Source: Candidatus Limiplasma pullicola
GTDB taxonomy: Bacteria; Bacillota; Clostridia; Christensenellales; Aristaeellaceae
Direction of reading: 5' to 3'
Length of the DNA: 53,990 nt
NCBI GenBank assembly: GCA_018710985.1
Contig: DVIV01000007.1
Location: forward strand, 1 to 53,990
Shown one piece after another: positions 33,929-42,519 of the stretch. The position numbers and the translations under genes were made by a program. Below the pieces are notes generated by a model. That model ran no database searches. It saw nothing but the letters and a program-made list of their open reading frames with translations, and was not told the DNA's origin. Positions within the stretch are counted from its first letter, which is position 1, and each line of letters starts with the position of its first letter.

Positions 33929-34669
33929 TCACATTTCGCCCAGAGCGGCCCACAATACGCTCAGGGCGCACAGGCCTGCCGTCTCCGTACGCAGGATGCG
34001 CGGCCCCAGCGTTACGCTGACCGCGCCCGTCTCGCGCAGGGCCTCCCATTCCTCCGGGGCAATGCCGCCCTCCGGTCCGATGACGATGGCCACCCCGCCC
34101 GGCAAACCGCGCTCTGCCATAAATCCGGCCACCGCCCGGCTCATGGGCATGGCGTGTTCTTCCTCCCAGGCGGTCAGCAGCAGGTCCGGAGGGTCGCTTT
34201 TCAGCGCCTCCAGCGCCTGTCGGAAGCTCCGCAAAGGCGCGACTTCCGGCACATGCGCGCGGCCGCTCTGCTTGGCCGCCTCCAGCGCGATGCGCGAGAG
34301 GCGCTCGCGGCGGCTTGCCTTGTCCCCACGCGTCACGCATCGCGCCATCTCCACAGGCCACAGCGCCCATGCACCCAGCTCCGTGGCCTTTTGGGCAATC
34401 CATTCCAGCTTGTCCGCCTTGGGCAGGCCCTGGATCAGCGTGACCTTCGCGCACGGCTCCGGCGAGGGGAGCGCTTCCAGCACGCGCGCCTCGCACGCAC
34501 GGTCGTTCACGGTCTCCAGCCTCGCGCTCCACAGCGCCTGTCCATCCAGCAGTACGATTTCCTCGCCGGGGCGCAGGCGCAAAACGCGCGCGGCATGCGC
34601 GCTTTCCTCCGGCGAAAATACGGCCAGCTCCCCTGCCGCCGCGGGGCGCTCCACATAAAAGCGATGCAT
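33929..34669 (-). CDS. rsmE: 16S rRNA (uracil-1498-N3)-methyltransferase
   Basis: This 246-aa SPOUT-class methyltransferase begins MHRFYVE, has KADKLEWIAQKATELG in the middle and the knotted SAM-binding region VIGPEGGIAPEEWEAL with LGPRILRTETA near the C terminus. These are RsmE signatures. It methylates U1498 of 16S rRNA. Its ATG overlaps the prmA stop as TGATG, so the two are coupled. The gene order prmA-rsmE-mtaB is common in Bacillota. Confidence 0.95.
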   Translation of the reverse strand: MHRFYVERPAAAGELAVFSPEESAHAARVLRLRPGEEIVLLDGQALWSARLETVNDRACEARVLEALPSPEPCAKVTLIQGLPKADKLEWIAQKATELGAWALWPVEMARCVTRGDKASRRERLSRIALEAAKQSGRAHVPEVAPLRSFRQALEALKSDPPDLLLTAWEEEHAMPMSRAVAGFMAERGLPGGVAIVIGPEGGIAPEEWEALRETGAVSVTLGPRILRTETAGLCALSVLWAALGEM

Positions 34670-35616
34670 CACGCCGCCTCGTTTCTGAGCGCCAGCGCGA
34701 CCCACTCGCCCTTTTCCAGGCGGTCCGCGACGGCGTAGCCCGCCGCCAGCGCAGCGTCCAACACGTCCTGCTCCCGCTCGCGGATGATGCCGGAGCAGAT
34801 CAAAAGCCCGCCCTTTGCCAGATGGCGGGTGAGCGGCGCGGCCAGCATGCGGATGGCGTCGGCCACGATGTTGGCCACGGCCAGGTCGCAGGGCATGGCC
34901 TCGCTTTTGCACAGGTCGCCCTCCACGGCGCGCACGCGGTCCTCCACATGATTCAAAGCGATATTTTCACGCGCCACCTTGACCGCTGCGGGGTCGATAT
35001 CGATGGCCAGCACCTCTCTGGCGCCCAGACGCGCCGCCGCGATGGCCAGAATGCCGCTGCCGGTGCCCACATCCATGACGCGCATATCGCCTTTGAGGTG
35101 CTTTTCGAGCAGCTGCATGCACATGTTGGTCGTCTCGTGCGTGCCGGTGCCGAACGCCATGCCGGGGTCCAGCTCAATGATCAGGTCCTCCGGCCTGGGC
35201 TGATACGCCTCCCAGGTGGGCTTGACGACCAGATGCGTGCCGATGCGGAAGGGCTTGTAATACTTTTTCCAGTTTTCGGACCAGTCCTCGTCCTTGACGC
35301 CGCTCAGCTCCAGGCGCAGGGTGCCCAGGTCCGCGCCGCCCTGCGCGCGCAGCTGCTCCAGCTGGGCGCGTACGGCATCAATCGTTTCCCGTTCCTTTTC
35401 CCCGCGCTCAAACCACGCCTTGACCAGCACATCGTCGGGCATGGCGTCGATCATGGCGGGGTCATACAATTCCCAGTACACGCCCGGCTGGCGGGGGTCG
35501 GGCACATCCGCGCGGTCCACGATTTCGCATCCCGCCGCGCCCAGCGCCATCATTTCATCGCTGACCAGGTCGCTTCCAAAGGTGGTGGTATGCACCACCG
35601 CTTCCAGCCATTCCAC
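34669..35616 (-). CDS. prmA: Ribosomal protein L11 methyltransferase
   Basis: This 315-aa SAM-dependent enzyme trimethylates ribosomal protein uL11. The N-terminal substrate-binding domain is followed by the Rossmann-like domain with DPGMAFGTGTHETT, MDVGTGSGILAIAAARLG and DLAVANIVADAI. The start is set at a GTG (35616) because GGAGG lies 9 nt upstream and family members begin near this point; the ATG six codons earlier contains the ribosome-binding site. It follows dnaJ after a strong hairpin. Confidence 0.94.
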   Translation of the reverse strand: MEWLEAVVHTTTFGSDLVSDEMMALGAAGCEIVDRADVPDPRQPGVYWELYDPAMIDAMPDDVLVKAWFERGEKERETIDAVRAQLEQLRAQGGADLGTLRLELSGVKDEDWSENWKKYYKPFRIGTHLVVKPTWEAYQPRPEDLIIELDPGMAFGTGTHETTNMCMQLLEKHLKGDMRVMDVGTGSGILAIAAARLGAREVLAIDIDPAAVKVARENIALNHVEDRVRAVEGDLCKSEAMPCDLAVANIVADAIRMLAAPLTRHLAKGGLLICSGIIREREQDVLDAALAAGYAVADRLEKGEWVALALRNEAA

Positions 35617-35644
35617 CGTAAGGCACCTCCGCATCTTCTTGGGT

Positions 35645-35683
35645 CCAAAAGCGCCCAGGGCGCCTGGCGCCTTGGGCTTTTGG
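35645..35683 (-). terminator. Hairpin between dnaJ and prmA (attenuator or partial terminator)
   Basis: CCAAAAGC (35645-35652) and GCTTTTGG (35676-35683) close a long stem with inner GGCGCC pairing. It starts 3 nt past the dnaJ stop. No separate T-run follows on the minus strand, so read-through into prmA is likely and the structure may lower expression of the downstream genes or protect dnaJ mRNA. Confidence 0.65.
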
Positions 35684-35685
35684 GG

Positions 35686-36807
35686 TCAGTTGTTGAATAT
35701 TTCCTTAATCTTGTCGGCGAAGGTTTTGCGTCCTTCGTATTCCTTGCCGCCCAGGCTCTGTTCCAGCTGGCGGAGCAGGTCCTTCTGCCGTTCATTCAGC
35801 TTGCGGGGAACCTCCACATGCACGGTCAGGATAAGGTCGCCCTTGAGGCCGTTCTTCAGGGAAGGAATGCCCTGCCCCTTGATGCGGAACTGCGCGCCCG
35901 TCTGCGTGCCTTCGGGGATGCGCTGCTTCACGGGTTTCTCCAGCGTGGGCACGTCGATTTCCGCGCCCAGAGCCGCCTGGGTGATGCTGATGGGCATATC
36001 CAGGAGAATGTTGTTTCCGTCGCGCTTGAACAGCCGGTGCGGCTTGACGGTGACGGTGATGTAGAGATCGCCCGCGGGACCGCCGCGCATGCCGGGCTCG
36101 CCCTCGCCGCGCTTGACCAGGCTCACGCCGTCCTGAATGCCGGCGGGAATGCGCAGCTTAAGGCTGCGTTTGCGCCGCACATGGCCGGTGCCGCTGCAGG
36201 TCTGGCAGCGGTCCTTGATGATCTTGCCCTCGCCGTGGCAGGTGGGACAGGTACGGACCGTGACCATGAAGCCGCCGCCCGTGCGCACCTGGCCCGAACC
36301 CTTACAGGTGGGACAGGTCTGGGGCTGGGTGCCGGGCTTGGCGCCCGTGCCGCCGCAGGCGTCGCAGTTTTCGTTGCGGAAGAAATCGACCGTCTTTTCG
36401 CAGCCGAAAGCCGCCTCTTCAAAGGTGATGGTGATGCGGTGCTGCAGGTCGTTGCCCTGAACGGGGCCAGCCCGGCGCGCGCCGCCGCCCATGCCGCCAA
36501 AGAAGGTATCGAAAATGCTTTCAAAGCCGCCCATGCCGCCAAAGCCGCTGAAATCAAACCCGCCTGCTCCGCCGCCGCCCATCTGCGGTCCGTCGAAGCC
36601 GAACTGGTCGTAGCGTTTGCGCTTTTCGGGGTCGCTGAGGACCTCATTGGCCTCGTTGAGCTCCTTGAAGCGCTCCTCGGCGTTTTTGTCGTTGGGGTGC
36701 AGGTCGGGATGGCATTCCTTGGCCTTCTTGCGGTACGCGCTCTTGATTTCAGCCTCGGAGGCATCCTTGCTTACGCCCAGCACCTCGTAATAATCGCGCT
36801 TTGCCAA
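35686..36807 (-). CDS. dnaJ: Chaperone protein DnaJ
   Basis: This 373-aa type-I Hsp40 has the J domain with HPD (about 34-36), a Gly/Phe-rich linker, four zinc-finger repeats (CDACGGTG, CPTCKGSG, CPTCHGEG, CQTCSGTG) and the C-terminal substrate-binding domains. It delivers unfolded substrates to DnaK and stimulates its ATPase. The start codon is TTG at 36807, with AGGTGAG just upstream and no better ATG, so translation may be tuned below DnaK. It is 117 nt downstream of dnaK with a hairpin between. Confidence 0.97.
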   Translation of the reverse strand: MAKRDYYEVLGVSKDASEAEIKSAYRKKAKECHPDLHPNDKNAEERFKELNEANEVLSDPEKRKRYDQFGFDGPQMGGGGAGGFDFSGFGGMGGFESIFDTFFGGMGGGARRAGPVQGNDLQHRITITFEEAAFGCEKTVDFFRNENCDACGGTGAKPGTQPQTCPTCKGSGQVRTGGGFMVTVRTCPTCHGEGKIIKDRCQTCSGTGHVRRKRSLKLRIPAGIQDGVSLVKRGEGEPGMRGGPAGDLYITVTVKPHRLFKRDGNNILLDMPISITQAALGAEIDVPTLEKPVKQRIPEGTQTGAQFRIKGQGIPSLKNGLKGDLILTVHVEVPRKLNERQKDLLRQLEQSLGGKEYEGRKTFADKIKEIFNN

Positions 36808-36854
36808 AAGCTCACCTACTTACTTTCAAAACATGCGGTATATACAGACCGAAT

Positions 36855-36900
36855 GCCCCGGCGCGCGTGCGGGAGGGGGCTCCCTCCCCCGCGCCGGGGC
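36855..36900 (-). other. Strong hairpin between dnaK and dnaJ
   Basis: GCCCCGGCGC (36855-36864) pairs with GCGCCGGGGC (36891-36900), with a further GGGAGGG/CCCTCCC stem inside. There is no T-run. Hairpins here are common in Bacillota heat-shock operons as processing or stability sites that keep DnaK in excess over DnaJ; that role is inferred for this one. Confidence 0.65.
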
Positions 36901-36924
36901 TCAACGGGGCCATGGGGTCCCGGA

Positions 36925-38739
36925 TTACTTCACTTCCGCGTCGGCGTCGATGGTGCCGTCGTCGTTGACCTGCGGGCCCTCGCCGGTGCCGGCGCCGGGC
37001 TGGCCACCCTCCTGCTGGTAGATCTTGCCAAAGATCTGATAGACCTTCTGGGTCATGCTCTCCATGGCATTCTTGATGGCTTCGGTGTCGCCGCCCTCAC
37101 GGACCTTCTTGAACTCGTCGATCTCGTGCTGCACGGTCTCCTTGTCGGCGCTGTCGAGCTCGTCGCCGTTTTCACGCAGCTGCTTCTCCATCTCGTAGAT
37201 GAGGGTATCCGCGCGGTTCTGGATCTCAACCTCTTCCTTGCGCTTCTTATCCTGCTCGGCGTACTGCTCGGCTTCCTTCACGCGCTGGTTGATCTCCTCC
37301 TCGGTCATGTTGGTGGAGGCGGTGATGGTGATCTTCTGCTCGTTGCCGGTGCCCTTGTCCTTGGCGCTGACGTTCACGATGCCGTTGCGGTCGATGTTGA
37401 AGGTAACCTCGATCTGCGGCACGCCACGCGGCGCGGCGGGGATACCGGTCAGCTGGAAGCGGCCCAGCGTCTTGTTGTCGTAAGCCATGGGACGCTCGCC
37501 CTGCAGCACGTGGATTTCAACGGCGGTCTGGCCGTCAGCCGCGGTGGAGAACACCTGCGACTTGCTGGTGGGGATGGTGGTGTTGCGCTCGATGAGCTTG
37601 GTGAAGATGTGGCCCTCGGTTTCAAGGCCCAGGCTCAGAGGCGTCACGTCCAGGAGCAGCACGTCCTTGACCTCGCCGCCCAGCACGCCGGCCTGAATGG
37701 CAGCGCCCACAGCCACGCACTCATCAGGGTTGATGCCCTTGAAGGGGTCCTTGTTGGTGATCTTCTTCACAGCCGCCTGCACAGCCGGAATACGGGTGGA
37801 GCCGCCCACCAGGATGACCTTGTCGATCTGGTCAGGGGTGAGGTTGGCATCCTTGAGCGCCTTGTTCACGGGGCCGATGGTCTTTTCGACCAGGTCGGCG
37901 GTCAGCTCGTCAAACTTGGCGCGGGTAAGGGTCATATCCAGGTGCTTGGGGCCGGTGGCGTCGCTGGTGATGAAGGGCAGGTTGATGTTGGTGGACATCA
38001 CGCCGGACAGGTCGATCTTGGCCTTCTCGGCAGCCTCTTTCAGACGCTGGTACGCCATCTTGTCCTGGCGCAGGTCGATGCCGTTTTCCTTCTTGAAGGT
38101 GTCGGCCACATAGTTGATGATGCGCTCGTCGAAGTCATCGCCGCCCAGGCGGGTATCGCCGTTGGTAGCCAGCACTTCAAACACGCCGTCGCCGATCTCC
38201 AGGAGGCTGACATCGAACGTGCCGCCGCCCAGGTCATACACCAGAATCTTCTGGCCGCCCTCCTTGTCCAGGCCATAGGCCAGGGACGCGGCGGTAGGCT
38301 CGTTGATGATGCGCAGCACTTCCAGGCCCGCGATGCGGCCCGCGTCCTTGGTCGCCTGGCGCTGGCTGTCGCTGAAGTAAGCGGGCACGGTGATGACAGC
38401 CTGGGTGACGGTTTCACCCAGGTAGCTCTCGGCGTCCGCCTTGAGCTTCTGCAGGATCATGGCGCTGATTTCCTGCGGGGTGTAGTCCTTGCCGTCGATG
38501 GAAACCTTGTGCGCGGTGCCCATCTCACGCTTGATGGAGATGACGGTGCGGTCGGGGTTGGTGATGGCCTGACGCTTGGCGATCTGGCCCACCAGACGCT
38601 CGCCGTCCTTGGTGAAGGCGACCACGGAAGGCGTGGTGCGCGCGCCCTCGGCGTTGGGGATGACGGTGGGTTCGCCGCCTTCCATGACGGCTACACAGCT
38701 ATTGGTAGTACCCAGGTCGATACCGATGATCTTAGACAT
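36925..38739 (-). CDS. dnaK: Chaperone protein DnaK (Hsp70)
   Basis: This 604-aa Hsp70 has the actin-like ATPase domain starting [20 protein letters not shown], the phosphate motif [13 protein letters not shown], the linker [13 protein letters not shown] and a C-terminal substrate-binding domain and lid. The tail is short and acidic (DADAEVK). GAGGAGG lies about 10 nt before ATG 38739; the earlier in-frame start has no site. It follows grpE by 102 nt and is under CIRCE/HrcA control as part of the hrcA-grpE-dnaK-dnaJ unit. Confidence 0.98.
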   Translation of the reverse strand: MSKIIGIDLGTTNSCVAVMEGGEPTVIPNAEGARTTPSVVAFTKDGERLVGQIAKRQAITNPDRTVISIKREMGTAHKVSIDGKDYTPQEISAMILQKLKADAESYLGETVTQAVITVPAYFSDSQRQATKDAGRIAGLEVLRIINEPTAASLAYGLDKEGGQKILVYDLGGGTFDVSLLEIGDGVFEVLATNGDTRLGGDDFDERIINYVADTFKKENGIDLRQDKMAYQRLKEAAEKAKIDLSGVMSTNINLPFITSDATGPKHLDMTLTRAKFDELTADLVEKTIGPVNKALKDANLTPDQIDKVILVGGSTRIPAVQAAVKKITNKDPFKGINPDECVAVGAAIQAGVLGGEVKDVLLLDVTPLSLGLETEGHIFTKLIERNTTIPTSKSQVFSTAADGQTAVEIHVLQGERPMAYDNKTLGRFQLTGIPAAPRGVPQIEVTFNIDRNGIVNVSAKDKGTGNEQKITITASTNMTEEEINQRVKEAEQYAEQDKKRKEEVEIQNRADTLIYEMEKQLRENGDELDSADKETVQHEIDEFKKVREGGDTEAIKNAMESMTQKVYQIFGKIYQQEGGQPGAGTGEGPQVNDDGTIDADAEVK

Positions 38740-38841
38740 ATGCTTTATCCTCCTCAAAATGCTTGCGCGCTTGCGCAAATTTGGTAATTGCCGGTTTGAT
38801 GTATGTAAAGCGGCCGCGCCGCCTGTCGGGGAAAAAGGCCG

Positions 38842-39483
38842 TTATTCGGGGACGACTTTCACCATCGCGTGGCGAAGCACCGCGCCCTCCATCTGATAGC
38901 CCTTGAGCAGAACCTCGCAGACCGTGCCGGGTTCGCCGTCCTCCGGCGCGCCCTGCATCACCGCGTTTTCCAGGTTGGGATCGAACCTTTCGCCCTTGCG
39001 GCTGATGGGGGTGATGCCGCGCTTTTCAAACGCTTCACACATCTGCCTCAGCACCATTTCCACGCCGCTCTTCAGGGAATCTCCCTCGCCGGCGCTTTCG
39101 CCCGCGGCGGCAATGGCGCGCTCCAGGTTGTCGATGACCGGCAGAAGCGTCGTCGCAAATGCCCGCGCCCCGTCGTCAAAGGCCTCCTTGCGGACGTTCT
39201 GGTTGCGGCGGCGGAAGTTTTCGAAATCCGCCTGCACGCGCTGAGCCATGGCCAGGTATTCTTCCTGCTTGGCAACGGCGGCGGCCAGCGCCTCGGCCGC
39301 CTCAGCTGCGGCGGTGTCCTTGGCCATTTCCTCCTTGGCCTGCTCGTGAGCCTCGTCGGCGTCCGTGGCGGTTTCCACGGCCGCTTCCATGGTTTCGACA
39401 GCCTCCTCCGCCTCGCTGGTCAGCGGCTTTTGCGTAACGTCCTGCATGGTGTCCCCTCTTTGCTTTCTTTTCTTCTTTGCCAT
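38842..39483 (-). CDS. grpE: Nucleotide exchange factor GrpE
   Basis: This 213-aa protein releases ADP from DnaK. It has an acidic, alanine- and glutamate-rich N-terminal helix of about 100 residues, then the GrpE core with RVQADFENFRRRNQ, LLPVIDNLERAI and the beta-wing NAVMQGAPEDGEPGTVCEVLLKGY split over the C terminus. AAGGAG is 7 nt before ATG 39483, only 4 nt after the hrcA stop, so the two genes are translationally linked. Confidence 0.96.
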   Translation of the reverse strand: MAKKKRKQRGDTMQDVTQKPLTSEAEEAVETMEAAVETATDADEAHEQAKEEMAKDTAAAEAAEALAAAVAKQEEYLAMAQRVQADFENFRRRNQNVRKEAFDDGARAFATTLLPVIDNLERAIAAAGESAGEGDSLKSGVEMVLRQMCEAFEKRGITPISRKGERFDPNLENAVMQGAPEDGEPGTVCEVLLKGYQMEGAVLRHAMVKVVPE

Positions 39484-39487
39484 ATTG

Positions 39488-40516
39488 TTACTCCTTGTCC
39501 CGCCCAAGCAGGTCGGTGAGCTGCTTGCCCATGGCGCTGAGCACGCTGAGTACCCGTCCGTACTGCATGCGCGTGGGGCCGATGACGCCAATGGTGCCAT
39601 GGGTGTTGTCGCTCAGGCGGTAGGTGGCCGTGACCAGCGAGCAGTCCTCCAGTTCCGGAATCCCGGTTTCAGGACCGATGCGCACGGTAAAGGCCATCTC
39701 GCCGTGGTTTTCCATCAGCTTGAGCAGCTTTTCCTTGGTTTCCAGGACGCTTAAAAAGCACTTTGCCTTTTCCACGTCCGAATACTCCGGAAAGTTGAGG
39801 ATGTTGCTGGCGCCGCCCAGGGTGAGCTTGGCCTTGCCGCCCTCGCTGTCCACCGCGTCCAGAAATTCCGCCACGCCGCTGAGTACCTGGCGTTCGGCGC
39901 GCATGTCGCGCTCCGTTTCCTTGATCAGGGCCAGGGCCTCGCTGAGCGTATGACCGCCGAGGCGCTCGGTCAGCGTGCGGCTGACGGCATAGAGCGCGTC
40001 GGCGTCCATGTCGCTGCCGACACGGATCACGGAATCGCGCATGATGCCGCCGTCGGTGACGATCACCAGCAACGCGCTCTGGCTGCTGACCGGCACCAGC
40101 TGCAGCGTGCGGATGCGAAGCTCCGCGCCCTTGGGACTCATCACCAGCGAGGTGTAGTGCGTCAGCCCTGACAGCACCTGCGCCGCCCGGCTGATCACGT
40201 CCTCCATCTGCTGCGCGCGGTTGGTAAAGTAGGCGCGCACATCGGCGGCGTCGCCGGTGCGGATGGAGCCGTTCTTGAGCAGCTGGTCCACATACAGCCG
40301 GTACGCTTTCGCGCTGGGGATACGCCCCGCGCTCACGTGCGGCTGATCCAGATACCCCAGCTCCTCCAGATCGCTCATCTCGTTGCGGATGGTCGCCGAG
40401 CTCAGGCCCATCTCATACTTTTTGGAGATGGTGCGGCTGCCCACCGGAATGGCGGTCAGGATATAGTCGTCGATGATCGCCTGCAAAATGCGGAACTTAC
40501 GCGCGTCCATCGTCAT
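39488..40516 (-). CDS. hrcA: Heat-inducible transcription repressor HrcA
   Basis: This 342-aa repressor binds CIRCE and shuts off the dnaK operon until GroEL is titrated by misfolded protein. It shows the winged helix (KFRILQAIIDDYI, PVGSRTISKKYEMGLSSAT, MSDLEELGYL), PHVSAGRIPSAKAYR and the C-terminal IGPTRMQYGRVLSVL. ATG 40516 has GGGAGG 8 nt upstream. It is the first gene after the promoter and CIRCE, so it is autoregulated. Confidence 0.97.
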   Translation of the reverse strand: MTMDARKFRILQAIIDDYILTAIPVGSRTISKKYEMGLSSATIRNEMSDLEELGYLDQPHVSAGRIPSAKAYRLYVDQLLKNGSIRTGDAADVRAYFTNRAQQMEDVISRAAQVLSGLTHYTSLVMSPKGAELRIRTLQLVPVSSQSALLVIVTDGGIMRDSVIRVGSDMDADALYAVSRTLTERLGGHTLSEALALIKETERDMRAERQVLSGVAEFLDAVDSEGGKAKLTLGGASNILNFPEYSDVEKAKCFLSVLETKEKLLKLMENHGEMAFTVRIGPETGIPELEDCSLVTATYRLSDNTHGTIGVIGPTRMQYGRVLSVLSAMGKQLTDLLGRDKE

Positions 40517-40558
40517 CCTTTCCACCTCCCTGTCGGTCTGAATCGCATTTCCGGGTTG

Positions 40559-40585
40559 TTAGCACTCGTTAAGGTCGAGTGCTAA
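40559..40585. promoter_or_regulatory. CIRCE element (HrcA operator)
   Basis: TTAGCACTC (40559-40567), nine bases, then GAGTGCTAA (40577-40585) is an exact match to the CIRCE consensus. It lies 9 nt downstream of the -10 and 42 nt before hrcA, where bound HrcA would block transcription. Confidence 0.98.
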
Positions 40586-40594
40586 CACATGCAT

Positions 40595-40623
40595 ATCATA
40601 TGCCAGCGCCCCCTGTTTGTCAA
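40595..40623 (-). promoter_or_regulatory. Sigma-A promoter of the hrcA-grpE-dnaK-dnaJ operon
   Basis: On the minus strand TTGACA (40618-40623) and TATGAT (40595-40600) are 17 nt apart and precede the CIRCE element. This is the expected vegetative promoter of a CIRCE-controlled operon. Confidence 0.88.
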
Positions 40624-40657
40624 GTGCTTTTGAAATTTTCTCGTTCAAATTCAACAT

Positions 40658-40687
40658 TTGTTCATAATCGGTCCGGCATGGTACAAT
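40658..40687 (+). promoter_or_regulatory. Probable promoter of the WYL regulator gene
   Basis: TTGTTC (40658-40663) and TACAAT (40682-40687) are 18 nt apart. The -10 covers an in-frame ATG at 40686, which therefore cannot be the start codon of the downstream gene. Confidence 0.6.
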
Positions 40688-40712
40688 GGATGCGGGAAGG
40701 GGGCGCATCGCC

Positions 40713-41972
40713 TTGAAATCAAGCCGTCTGTTTCAGATCGTCTATGAGCTGATGAGCGGGGGACGCATCACTGCGCCGGAGCTGGCGCAGCGGCTGGAGG
40801 TGTCGGTACGCACCATCTACCGCGATGTGGACGCCCTGTGTCAGGCAGGCGTGCCTATCGTGACCGGGCAGGGCCAGGGCGGGGGCATCCGGCTGATGGA
40901 CGGCTTCGTGCTGGACCGCGCGCTGATGAGCGCGGCGGAGCAGGAGCGGCTGATGCTGGCGGTGAGGGCGCTATCCAGCGCCACCGGCGACAGCGGCGAG
41001 CTGCTGCAAAAGCTGGGCGCGCTGTTTCGCGCGCCCGGGGCGGACTGGCTGTCGGTCGATCTGGACCGCTGGGGGCAGACGGGCAAGCGGGACACGCGCT
41101 TTGATGCGCTCCGCCAGGCCATTTTGGAAAAGCGGGTGCTGGCCTTTGACTATGCGGGTGCGAATGGCCTGCGCGCCCGGCGCGTCCGGCCGGCCCGCCT
41201 GTGCTTCAAGTCCTCGGCGTGGTACCTGCAGGCGGTCTGTCTGGAGCGTCAGGAGTGGCGCACCTTCAAGCTCACCCGTATGAGCGGCCTGCGCCTGACC
41301 GACGAACGCTTTTCGGATACGCTCATTCCTCCGCCGATCGAGCCGGCGTCCGGCGGTCCCTCCGAATGCACGGTAACCCTGCGCTTTCCGGCGGGCGCAG
41401 CTTTTCGCGTATGCGACGAGTTTGCCAGCGAATCCATACAGGCCAATGAGGACGGTTCCCTCACCGTGACCGCGCGCATGCCGCTGGCGGATGGTTGGCT
41501 GTACAGCTATCTTTTGTCCTTTGGCGGCGCGGCCGAGGTGCTCTCCCCGCCGCAGGTACGCAGGGGACTCGCCTGCTTTGCGCGGACGGCCTCTGAACGC
41601 TATCAAAAAGATTTGCCGCAGGGTGCAAACCTGACACAGGATGTCAGGTTTGAGGTGCTATCCTATGCCTGTCCCCCGGAGGATCAACCAGACGAACAGG
41701 AGGCGGAAGCATTGGAACAGACGTTTTGTCAAAGCTGCGGCATGCCCCTCACCGGCGCCCCGCAGGAGCTGGGCACCGAGAAGGACGGCACCCCCAATCC
41801 CGAGTACTGCACCTACTGCTACCAGAACGGAACCTTCACCCGCGAGTGCACCATGCAGGAGATGATCGATTTCTGTGCGCCCATCATGGCCCAAAGCCAT
41901 CCGGGCATGACCGAGGCGGAGGCGGCCGCGCGGATGCAGCGTTTCTTTCCGCAGCTCAAGCGCTGGAAATGA
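40713..41972 (+). CDS. DeoR-type HTH / WYL-domain regulator fused to a C-terminal zinc ribbon
   Basis: This 419-aa protein starts with an HTH_11 DNA-binding domain (KSSRLFQIVYELMSGG, VSVRTIYRDVDAL), continues with a WYL ligand-binding domain (about 125-320, RVLAFDYAGANG, RPARLCFKSSAWYLQAVCL) and ends with a Zn_ribbon_2-like domain (about 335-419: FCQSCGMPL, NPEYCTYCYQNG, then MQEMIDFCAPIM). The start is a TTG at 40713 with AAGGGGG 9 nt upstream. An internal in-frame TTG at 41712 has its own AGGAGG 8 nt before it, so the zinc-ribbon part could also be made alone. A target gene is not evident. Confidence 0.85.
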   Translation: MKSSRLFQIVYELMSGGRITAPELAQRLEVSVRTIYRDVDALCQAGVPIVTGQGQGGGIRLMDGFVLDRALMSAAEQERLMLAVRALSSATGDSGELLQKLGALFRAPGADWLSVDLDRWGQTGKRDTRFDALRQAILEKRVLAFDYAGANGLRARRVRPARLCFKSSAWYLQAVCLERQEWRTFKLTRMSGLRLTDERFSDTLIPPPIEPASGGPSECTVTLRFPAGAAFRVCDEFASESIQANEDGSLTVTARMPLADGWLYSYLLSFGGAAEVLSPPQVRRGLACFARTASERYQKDLPQGANLTQDVRFEVLSYACPPEDQPDEQEAEALEQTFCQSCGMPLTGAPQELGTEKDGTPNPEYCTYCYQNGTFTRECTMQEMIDFCAPIMAQSHPGMTEAEAAARMQRFFPQLKRWK

Positions 41973-42001
41973 ATAAGGAAAGCTGATCTATAAGGCACAG
42001 G

Positions 42002-42035
42002 AAAGGGAGAGCGTCCGCTGGACGTTCTCCCTTTT
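42002..42035. terminator. Bidirectional terminator between the WYL and DUF3021 genes
   Basis: GGGAGAGCGTCC (42005-42016) pairs with GGACGTTCTCCC (42020-42031) across a 3-nt loop with one G-T pair. AAA and TTTT tracts flank it, so it can stop both converging transcripts. Confidence 0.88.
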
Positions 42036-42038
42036 CCG

Positions 42039-42494
42039 TCAGTTTTCCCCATGCACCCGCCGGTTCATGCGGCGGATTTTTCCTCTCAGCGTCAGATATT
42101 GCACCGCCCAGGCCACCGCGAAGATGCCCGCAAAAACGCCTGTGTAAAGCGCCACTCCGCCCGCACTGTGCTCCATCCAGCCGCACACCCAGGCTATAGG
42201 CAGCATTACCAGAGCCGTTATGGCAAAATAGATGGCGGATTGTTTCAAAAAGCTCCAGCGCTCCATTTCCCAGATCAGCGAGCACATGGCAAACGCTGCG
42301 CCCAGCACACCGCACAACACAGCCTGCAGGCCCACCGCTCCCGCCTCGCTGCCTGCCAGCGCGGTCAATTCGGGCATGCAGGCCACATACCGACCCTGCC
42401 CCCAGCCCAGTGAAATGACGATAGTAATCAGATACCCCATGGCCATGCCCAGCGGGACGCCCAGCAGGCCGCGCAAAAGCGCCTTTTTCTTCAC
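42039..42494 (-). CDS. DUF3021-family membrane protein, partner of the LytTR regulator
   Basis: This 151-aa protein has four hydrophobic helices (about 8-27, 55-75, 83-103, 110-130) and a basic C terminus, matching DUF3021. DUF3021 proteins are commonly encoded directly after a small LytTR DNA-binding protein and are thought to inhibit it at the membrane. The start is set at a GTG (42494) with AAGGAGG 8 nt upstream; the earlier TTG overlaps that site. It lies 25 nt after the LytTR gene. Confidence 0.85.
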   Translation of the reverse strand: MKKKALLRGLLGVPLGMAMGYLITIVISLGWGQGRYVACMPELTALAGSEAGAVGLQAVLCGVLGAAFAMCSLIWEMERWSFLKQSAIYFAITALVMLPIAWVCGWMEHSAGGVALYTGVFAGIFAVAWAVQYLTLRGKIRRMNRRVHGEN

Positions 42495-42519
42495 GGCTGT
42501 TTCCTCCTTGTCCAATCGT

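Noticed and set aside
34822-38787. Very long open frame on the plus strand opposite prmA, dnaJ and dnaK
   Set aside because: It is a GC-driven mirror of dnaK/dnaJ codons with no domain and no ribosome-binding site. Frames antisense to dnaK are a well-known source of false annotations.
40686-40712. ATG at 40686 as the start of the WYL regulator
   Set aside because: It lies inside the predicted -10 box TACAAT, so it would not be in the mRNA; the TTG at 40713 has a ribosome-binding site and matches the family N terminus.
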